A DNA stretch of 14,713 bases from JBMNUL01 sp050946255 (lineage in GTDB: Bacteria; Actinomycetota; Coriobacteriia; Coriobacteriales; CADBOM01), in the NCBI GenBank assembly GCA_050946255.1, contig JBMNUL010000055.1:1-14713 (forward strand), in the 5' to 3' direction. The position numbers and the translations under genes are program-made. How positions within the stretch are numbered: the stretch's first letter is position 1; every line of letters begins with the position of its first letter. The notes under the pieces were generated by a model. The model had not been told where the DNA came from. It saw only the letters and a program-made list of their open reading frames with translations, and made no database searches. This document shows, piece after piece, positions 7,331-13,108 of this stretch.

Positions 7331-7331
7331 A
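7295..7331 (+). terminator. Terminator hairpin after hicB
   Basis: GGGGCCGCAA (7295-7304) and TTGCGGCCCC (7318-7327) are perfect 10-bp complements with a 13-nt loop. The downstream T tract is broken (ATTATTT), so it may be weaker than copy 1. Confidence 0.75.
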
Positions 7332-7344
7332 TTTGGGTTGTCCA

Positions 7345-7440
7345 GTTGATGTATTGCGCGATGCGAAAGCAAGAAGGAAGGGCGGTGGCTACATCAAGCT
7401 CGAGAGGGATGTTTTAAGAGGAGGGGCGTGGTACTATTAA
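7345..7440 (+). pseudogene. Decayed second hicA (internal deletion, 3' part kept)
   Basis: In one frame this reads VDVLRDAK, then GGYIKLERDVLRGG, then a stop. Those pieces correspond to FDELRRV and KSYIKLVRNV of the intact hicA 500 bp upstream, with the catalytic-loop region missing. At DNA level 7388-7430 aligns with 6836-6880, including the shared AAGAGGAGGGGCG that is the hicB ribosome-binding site in the intact copy, with a 2-nt gap. No hicB follows. The rest of the gap to 7585 has no gene; it includes a short GC hairpin at 7516-7532. Confidence 0.55.
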
Positions 7441-8230
7441 ATCGGCGTATGTCAATCATCGTTTTGCGCTATCTTCTCGATGGCAACTTTCTGAAATGAC
7501 AACTTAATGTATTTTGCTCCCGCGAGATGGGAGTTTGGGGTTATCTAAATGCAAGGCAAGCCAACTTCGAGATAGGAGTTGCACCATGGATGGGAAGTAC
7601 AAGCTTCAGGGTGGGTTGGCTAAAAAGATCGGTCGAGTATTGTTCGCCGTGATTCTCACGGTATCTCTGGCCCCTTCGGTCCCCGCGTTGGGTGCTGAGT
7701 CAGATTCTCAGGAGGTTTCTTCAACCCAAGATGCCGTTTCGGCAGGGACTTCTCCATCGCAGCAGGAGCTGGAAGAGGAAGCGTCGGATTCTGGAAGCTC
7801 CAAAATGGACCTGAAGTCTCAGTGGGATAGCTACTCATACGCGATCATTTTGGAGGAGGAGGTCACCTTTTTGGGGACCACCTACAAACCCGGGGATATG
7901 TTGTTCGTGCAGTCCTTTGACAGCATGCCCGTTTTCGGAACGTCCGGGGCAAAGCTGGACATTAGACCTTACTATTACGCGTCGCCTTTGATAGCAACTG
8001 GCTATATATACGGTGGTTTTGAAAACGACATCTACACGGTAACCGACTCGGCCGGAAACGTTACGAGCTCTGCTCCTTGGTTCGAGAACAGGGATCTCGT
8101 TAAGAGAGTGTACTTTTTGGGCCCATTCAAGCCAAAATCTACAGCTGGATGGTTTGCGGGTTTCTCTAATCTGAGAATTGTCAAAACCACCGGTAATGAA
8201 CATTTTAATCGTCTGGATACCTCCAGCGTC

Positions 8231-8625
8231 ACCGACATGACGTCGATGTTCGATGGTTGCTCGAAGCTCCAAGCTGTTAATTACACTGATGATTGGGAAA
8301 CGGATAATGTCGAGTCCATGACAGCAATGTTCGCAAACTGCTCTTCCTTAGACGAACTCCTAGTTAATTTCTGGGATGTCTCAAATGTTCGAAAGATGGA
8401 TTATATGTTCTATAACTGCAGCAGGCTCGATTTTATTTCTAGTTTAAATGATCTTAACGTCGAGAACGTGACGGACATGAGCCACATGTTCTCCGGGTGC
8501 TCGAGCTATGAACATATTAGTTTTTCGAATTGGGACACTTCGAATGTCGAGGATATGTCAGGCATGTTTGAAGGATGCTCGAGCTTGCGTCACGTTGAGA
8601 TAGGCCCGAATTTCAGATTCGATGG
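8231..8625 (+). repeat. Five BspA-like leucine-rich repeats (26-27 residues each)
   Basis: Equivalent codons of the core, (T/E)xM-xx-MF-xx-CS-x-L, start at 8231, 8312, 8390, 8471 and 8549, so the period alternates 81/78 bp. Each unit reads W(D/E)(T/V)(S/D)NV, then the M-MF-CS core. This is the DUF285 (lipoprotein-17/BspA) repeat seen in adhesins. Confidence 0.85.
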
Positions 8626-8836
8626 CAACGGGATATCAGACGATGCCAAGAAGGCCACCTTGCCAGCTCCATCTGGTGAAAGGTACTCTGGAAAATGGGT
8701 GGGCAGGGATGAGAATGGCATTGTCAGGGGCGCAGACGGCAAGGCGTTGGCCTTGACTTCCGAGGAGCTTGTCAATTGGGCCAACTCTGACAATGCGGGA
8801 ACATGGCACTGGCAAGTCAAAAACAGCCAGGTTTTT

Positions 8837-9850
8837 TGCAAGAGGCTTGCAGGGGCAGACCGATATGGGACGATGGCGGAGGTCAATAAGGCCGGGTGGC
8901 CTGACGGATCCGCCTCCACGATCCTGCTCGCTACAGGTGATAACTATCCAGATGCGCTGTCTGCGGGATCTCTGGCCGGATTGCTGAACGCCCCCCCTGG
9001 TCATCACTTCCGGAAAATCGATTTCCCCCAGCGCACGCTCGGAGATCGCCAGGATGAAGGCATCTGACGGAGCCAAGGTGATCATCATCGGTGGGAAAAA
9101 GGCCGTATCCCAAAAGGTCGCCGATCAGGTCGAGGATATCGGGGGCATTGAAGTCGAGCGTATCGCGGGAAAAACAAGGTTCGAGACTTCCGAGAAGATC
9201 TTGGAATATGGCCTTGGCATGGGAGAGGGCAGATGGAATGAGTTCTGCATTGTGGTCAGCGGGGACACTTATCCTGATGCTCTTTCCGCCTCCTCTTTTG
9301 GATATGCGGCAAAAGCTCCAATAATCCTCGCTCACAAAGGCGAGCTGTCTTCAAGCACAGTTGACATCGCGAAGGGGAAGTTCGAATATTTCATCCTTGT
9401 CGGAGGGCAAAAGGCCGTCAACTCCAACTATGTTTTGGATGACTTGGAATCGAATGGAGAAGACTACGTCATCATCAGAGGAAAAGACCGGTACGAGACT
9501 TCTCGATCGTTCAGCGAATGGGCTACCTATGGAGATTATGGCGGCGAGTGGAGATACGATGGCGTGGTCGAAGGGGAAAAGAAATTATTAAACATTCAAT
9601 TTGACATTTCCCATATTACATTTGTATCGGGCAACAATTTCCCAGACGCGCTGGCCGCAGTCAGCTATGCCGGTCCAGTGAAAGGTCCGATCTTGCTTGT
9701 CGACAATAACGGCGGCCCAGAGGAAATCGGTAAGTATCAAGAGTTTTACAGTTGGAAGAAAATCTCCCATCCGGTTATCGTTGGAGGAACTGCTGCGCTT
9801 TCAACCAGCATAGAGAACAGGATAAACGAATACCTGAACATGTACTTGCA
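8837..9850 (+). repeat. Three CWB2 (cell wall binding type 2) modules
   Basis: Module 1 begins CKRLAGADRYGT (8837), module 2 VERIAGKTRFETS (~9150), and module 3 VIIRGKDRYETS (~9463). Each contains the signature (D/N)xxPDALS or FPDALAA and ends in a VIVGG-like strand: VIIIGGKKAVS, FILVGGQKAVN and VIVGGTAALS. Three modules is the normal number for wall anchoring. The frameshift falls inside module 1, so the anchor is lost from the upstream reading frame. An ATG at 9054 could start an orphan 270-residue product. Confidence 0.88.
8991..8997 (+). other. C7 homopolymer that causes the frameshift
   Basis: Seven C residues follow the AAC-G of the first CWB2 module. Six would keep the frame and yield the conserved APLVITSG. 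The next 100 bp read correctly only in the shifted frame, so this tract is the single lesion. Confidence 0.8.
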
Positions 9851-9880
9851 ACACGAAATCTATTAGCCTGTCTTTAGGAT

Positions 9881-10069
9881 TTATCGCTGAAAATCGTTGC
9901 GCACGTTCCCGTCGGCGCAGACGTCGTCGGCTTGGGCGTCCATGATTTCGTTGACGAGCGACTCGGCCATGCACCGGATCAGCTCTCTCACGTCGACCAT
10001 GCCGTCGTCGAATCTCGGCATCTCGGGCAGCTGGACCCCTTCATCGTGTGGAGTATCCATTGCGGCCAT
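9881..10069 (-). pseudogene. IS256-family (mutator-type) transposase remnant, N-terminus only
   Basis: The minus-strand frame from ATG 10069 (or 10060, with AAAGG about 9 nt upstream) gives about 60 residues ending in TAA at 9881. The segment SLVNEIMDAQADDVCADG, then VRNDFQR, matches the start of mutator-type transposases, where the consensus is LMDAQADELC, then RNGYRER. The family is normally about 400 residues, so the catalytic DDE core is gone, and RNDFQR shows decay even of the conserved block. It lies tail-to-tail with the surface protein gene, 14 bp from its stop. The stretch 10122-10200 may hold the old IS end but no clear terminal repeat pair remains. Confidence 0.65.
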
Positions 10070-10121
10070 CGCCTTTCTTCGAATCTGAATCAATGCAATT
10101 CAAGATTCTAGGCGATGGCCG
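10063..10121. repeat. Long inverted repeat over the transposase start
   Basis: CGGCCATCGCC (10063-10073) and GGCGATGGCCG (10111-10121) are perfect 11-bp complements. Between them GAATCT (10081-10086) pairs with AGATTC (10103-10108), and GAAT (10087-10090) with ATTC (10098-10101). A folded transcript would hide the transposase ATG at 10069. There is no T tract on either strand. Confidence 0.65.
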
Positions 10122-10203
10122 TTTCCTATTGCCTATCGGAAAATGCCTTACACCAACATTCGGGACATGATCCGACACACGATCTCCGTTTGGTTGGCGC
10201 TTA

Positions 10204-10240
10204 GTTTTCAAATCCGGGTTTTACAAAAATTTTGAAAACC
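10204..10240. repeat. Overlapping AT-rich palindromes upstream of the kinase operon
   Basis: GTTTTCAAA (10204-10212) is complementary to TTTGAAAAC (10231-10239). A second, tighter palindrome pairs GGTTTT and CAAAA (10217-10228) with TTTTG and AAAACC (10230-10240) with a single extra A. The two arrangements share the right arm and are mutually exclusive. This resembles an operator or a switchable leader structure. Confidence 0.45.
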
Positions 10241-10313
10241 AGGTCATTTGAAATTCCCTTTACCTTCTCTTTCAAAAACTTTATATGCAAATCATGTTTT
10301 CCGCCGCTAACCA

Positions 10314-10342
10314 CTGAAATTCATGTTCTTTTGGAATTTCAG
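10314..10342. repeat. 9-bp inverted repeat in the gap upstream of the kinase
   Basis: CTGAAATTC (10314-10322) pairs with GAATTTCAG (10334-10342) around 11 nt, followed by CGGTTTG rather than a clean T tract. It could be an operator or a weak terminator for a transcript from the left. Confidence 0.4.
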
Positions 10343-10344
10343 CG

Positions 10345-10380
10345 GTTTGTCAAAGTTTGATAGAGTTTGTAAAAAATTTG
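10345..10380. promoter_or_regulatory. GTTTG direct repeats phased at 10 bp, likely regulator site
   Basis: GTTTG occurs at 10345, 10355 and 10365, with ATTTG at 10376. This places the motif on one DNA face, as expected for direct-repeat sites of OmpR-type response regulators (family knowledge). It lies about 190 bp before the kinase start codon. From 10381 to 10568 I see no gene and no convincing -35/-10 pair. Confidence 0.35.
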
Positions 10381-10568
10381 CAATCCCCCAGCAGCGAAGA
10401 GGCTCGAAAATCCTCTAAAAATGGCTGTTTACCGGCACTTTTATCCATTCATCTCCGGTGGGCGGAACTCTTTTCCGCATTTGTCGAAAATCTGAAATTC
10501 CGCTTTTAGTATCGCGCTTGAGAGTAATCGGACTGCCGTGGTGAGCAAAGGGGGGTGCGGCAAGAAGG

Positions 10569-12284
10569 ATGGCTCAAGAGGGTACTGTTATCAGCGGGCG
10601 CTACAAGATTTTGACCCAAATCGGGGAAGGCGGAATGTCCCGCGTATACCTGGCGCTCGACACAGTTTTGAACAAGCAATGGGCTGCAAAGGAGATTAAG
10701 CACGTTTCCGACCCAGTCCAGCGCGACCTCATCGTCTCCAGCCTCATCACCGAGTCCAACATGATCAAGAGCCTCGACCATCCTGCGATTCCCAGAATCG
10801 TCGACATCGTGGATGAGGACGGGACCCTCTATGTGATCATGGACTACATCGAAGGCCGCACGCTCGCCGAGATTCTCAAGATGGAAGGTCCGCAGGCCGA
10901 AGACGACGTCGTAGATTGGGCAGTTCAGCTCTGCGATGTTCTCGATTATCTCCACCAGCGCAAACCGCCAATCATCTTCCGCGACATGAAGCCTTCCAAC
11001 GTCATGCTCAAGCCCAACGGAGTCGTTCAGCTCATCGACTTCGGCATCGCGCGCGAGTATAGGGAAGACGGATCATCGGTTTCCGCCGCAATTGGCGATA
11101 CGGTGCAGCTCGGCACCCGTGGATTCGCCCCTCCTGAGCAATACGGGGGAGAGGCCCAGACAGATGCCAGATCCGACGTCTATTCGTTGGGGGCCACGAT
11201 GTACTGCATGCTCACCGGCCGCAACCCCGGTGAGCCTCCTTACGAGATGGTCCCCGTCAGGCAGGTTGTCCCAGAGATTTCCCCTGGCTTGGAACGCATC
11301 GTCTCCAAGGCCACGCAGCCGAATCCAGAAGCCAGATACGCTGGATGCGCCGAGCTCGCATATGACCTCGAGCACTACCGCATTGAAGACGAAGCCCACA
11401 AGCGCGCCCTCAAGCGCAAGTGGAACACATTCGTGGGGACCTGCTCGGCCGCAGTTGCATGCCTTGCCCTCTCGTTCGTGTTCATGGGAATCGGGCAGGC
11501 AGTTCTCTCCAATAACTACAACCACATGATGGAGGTCGCTGAGCAGTCCGCAGACGCGACCGAGTCGTCACAGGCATACGTGCAGGCGGCTGCAATCGAG
11601 CCCACCTCCATCGACCCGTATCTCGGGCTCGTGGACCTCTACCGCTCAGATGGCACTTTCAGCGTGGACGAGGAAAAACAGCTGCGAGAGAGCATTTTGC
11701 CGGCAATCTCAGATTTCGAGCACAACGATGAGTGGGCGAACCTCACCTTCAAGATCGGCAAGCTCTACTGGTACTACTACGACAGCGATTCCAATGGCTC
11801 CGAGGCCGCATATGAATCCAACAGGTCGGAGAGGATCAGGGCCGCTTCCACGTGGATGCACGACGCCTGCGATGTCGAGGGATTCGAGGACCACGACCTC
11901 GCCAAGGCTTACGCAGACATCTCCGATTTCAACACCAACATCGTGCCGATGATCAACGAGGGCACAGATGCCGGTATGTATCTGCCCTACTACAACTCTC
12001 TGACGTCTCTCCTCAACGCGCTTCCAAGTAGTGACAACGATGTGATCAAACTTGAGACCGCAAACCTCACCCTCGACGCCGTGCGCACCTACCCGCGCAA
12101 ATTTCGCGCCGACGGGGTGTCCGAGGACAACTTGATCTCGCTTATCGACAGGGCAGTGGCGTTGGCAAACGAGACCAGTCCCACGACCGATAGGCTCGAC
12201 GCTCAGCTCATGCGCGTCAACTCGAATGAAGCTGCCGCAAGACGCGCTGTGGCCGAAGCGTACGAAGACGTGGAGGTGAAATAA
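10569..12284 (+). CDS. Transmembrane Ser/Thr protein kinase with large C-terminal extracellular domain
   Basis: The 571-residue protein starts with a complete Hanks-type kinase domain at residues ~10-270: glycine loop IGEGGMSRVY (18-27), ATP lysine K41 in AAKEIK, helix-C Glu62, catalytic loop FRDMKPSN (137-144, with Phe for the usual His), DFG at 157-159, and APPE at 187-190. One transmembrane helix lies at ~288-310, then ~260 residues presumed extracellular, mostly helical and acidic, loosely TPR-like (SQAYVQAAAIEPTSIDPYLG). No PASTA repeats are present, so it is not a classic PknB. The ATG at 10569 is the first start after an in-frame stop at 10542-10544; AAGAAGG touches it, with AGGGGGG 13 nt upstream. 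Its stop overlaps the next start (TAATG), implying coupled translation with the GTTLL-repeat protein, its likely substrate. Confidence 0.92.
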   Translation: MAQEGTVISGRYKILTQIGEGGMSRVYLALDTVLNKQWAAKEIKHVSDPVQRDLIVSSLITESNMIKSLDHPAIPRIVDIVDEDGTLYVIMDYIEGRTLAEILKMEGPQAEDDVVDWAVQLCDVLDYLHQRKPPIIFRDMKPSNVMLKPNGVVQLIDFGIAREYREDGSSVSAAIGDTVQLGTRGFAPPEQYGGEAQTDARSDVYSLGATMYCMLTGRNPGEPPYEMVPVRQVVPEISPGLERIVSKATQPNPEARYAGCAELAYDLEHYRIEDEAHKRALKRKWNTFVGTCSAAVACLALSFVFMGIGQAVLSNNYNHMMEVAEQSADATESSQAYVQAAAIEPTSIDPYLGLVDLYRSDGTFSVDEEKQLRESILPAISDFEHNDEWANLTFKIGKLYWYYYDSDSNGSEAAYESNRSERIRAASTWMHDACDVEGFEDHDLAKAYADISDFNTNIVPMINEGTDAGMYLPYYNSLTSLLNALPSSDNDVIKLETANLTLDAVRTYPRKFRADGVSEDNLISLIDRAVALANETSPTTDRLDAQLMRVNSNEAAARRAVAEAYEDVEVK

Positions 12285-13108
12285 TGTCATCCGATATCTT
12301 CGGCACCATCTCGGTTGCCTTCCTGGCATTGGCAATAGGACTTGCAGCCGTGGCCGTGGTTCTCTTCTTCGTTTTCCACATCCGCCAAGTTCGAGATGAC
12401 CTCACCGGGCAGACCGCCCAGCGCGCGATTGCAGATCTCAGGAGCGGCAATACCGTCCGTTCCAGGTTCTTCGGTGGTGAATCGCACATCTCCGGAAAGT
12501 CCAGGTCGCGCGAAGCCGCTGCATTCGATCAGGGCAGCGGAAGTCTCCACATCCGCAACGTTGGCAAGAGCGAGGTTTCCGTGGAGGCACCCGAGGCAGA
12601 AGACCTTGGTCCTGTGACGATGGGCCGAATGGTCTGGGCGAGCGAGGACAAACAACCGCTGGCTGATTCCTCGGACGAGATGGGAACGACGCTCCTGATG
12701 ACCAACACCTCCAGGATGGGCCAGAAGTCCGATGACGACATGGACGAGATGGGAACGACGCTCCTGACGGGTGTCTCGATGAATTCCCAACCTGAAATCG
12801 ATCTGCGCGACAACTCCAACGCCGACGACGAGATGGGAACGACTCTTCTCTCACCTGCCTCGGCGATGAAAGCTGAACAGCTCCATGGGTCCGACGACGA
12901 TGCCGATGCCATTGGCACGACGCTTCTGAGCTCTATTGGCAACCGGGTGGAGAAGGGCTCCAGCGAAGCTGCGGCAAGTGACGATGACGACTACGACGAA
13001 TCTGAAGATTTTGACGATGCACTTGATAGCGCGGATGACGACGACTACGACGACATGGGCACGACATTGCTCGGCACCACGTCGGCTACGGGGGATGAAG
13101 GCCGATGA
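12284..13108 (+). CDS. Single-pass membrane protein with five acidic D-x-x-G-T-T-L-L repeats, putative kinase substrate
   Basis: I recognise no named family. The 274-residue protein has an N-terminal transmembrane helix (residues ~9-31), a basic segment (RQVRDDLTG, then RSGNTVRSRF), a short Ser-rich stretch, and from residue ~120 a disordered, strongly acidic tail. The tail holds five motifs: DEMGTTLL at 131, 154 and 182, DAIGTTLL at 208, and DDMGTTLL at 256. Poly-Asp runs occur at 233-236 and 251-254. Paired threonines after acidic residues are the style of phosphoacceptor used by bacterial Ser/Thr kinases and read by FHA domains (the ETTS/ETTV sites of GarA-type proteins). The positive charges after the helix place the tail in the cytoplasm, on the same side as the kinase domain. 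Start and stop overlap both neighbours, so the three genes are translated together. Substrate role is inferred. Confidence 0.85.
   Translation: MSSDIFGTISVAFLALAIGLAAVAVVLFFVFHIRQVRDDLTGQTAQRAIADLRSGNTVRSRFFGGESHISGKSRSREAAAFDQGSGSLHIRNVGKSEVSVEAPEAEDLGPVTMGRMVWASEDKQPLADSSDEMGTTLLMTNTSRMGQKSDDDMDEMGTTLLTGVSMNSQPEIDLRDNSNADDEMGTTLLSPASAMKAEQLHGSDDDADAIGTTLLSSIGNRVEKGSSEAAASDDDDYDESEDFDDALDSADDDDYDDMGTTLLGTTSATGDEGR
12674..13072 (+). repeat. Five dispersed copies of an octapeptide motif (D-x-x-G-T-T-L-L)
   Basis: Copies start at 12674, 12743, 12827, 12905 and 13049. Codon use differs between copies (GGAACGACG in two, GGAACGACT, GGCACGACG, GGCACGACA), while the peptide GTTLL never changes. Spacing is irregular (23, 28, 26 and 48 residues), so the motif rather than a fold is what is conserved. 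Confidence 0.85.

Larger units (their letters stand above)
7586..9866 (+). pseudogene. Secreted BspA-like LRR surface protein with three CWB2 wall-binding repeats, frameshifted
   Basis: The ATG at 7586 follows AGGAG by 7-8 nt. Residues 1-37 are a signal peptide (KK, a hydrophobic VLFAVILTVSLAP core, then PALGA). A Ser/Glu-rich linker and a ~110-residue unassigned domain come next. Five BspA-like repeats (8231-8625) of the type TDMTSMFDGCSKL follow, then a segment ending NAGTWHWQVK, then three CWB2 modules (AGADRYGT, AGKTRFETS, RGKDRYETS). A C7 tract at 8991-8997 shifts the frame: reading stops at 9067 (493 residues), while the CWB2 region continues in another frame from about 9000 to 9866. 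Removing one C restores NAPLVITSGKSISPSA, as expected for CWB2, and a 759-residue protein. CWB2 modules bind anionic wall polymers non-covalently; BspA-like repeats commonly mediate adhesion. It could be a true pseudogene, a phase-variable gene, or carry a sequencing error. Confidence 0.82.

Noticed and set aside
7516..7532. CTCCC/GGGAG hairpin before the surface protein gene
   Set aside because: Five base pairs with no T tract on the plus strand; may be chance and supports no definite call.
7514..7585. Earlier start for the surface protein
   Set aside because: It would put 24 non-hydrophobic residues before a good signal peptide, whereas the ATG at 7586 has an AGGAG site at correct spacing.
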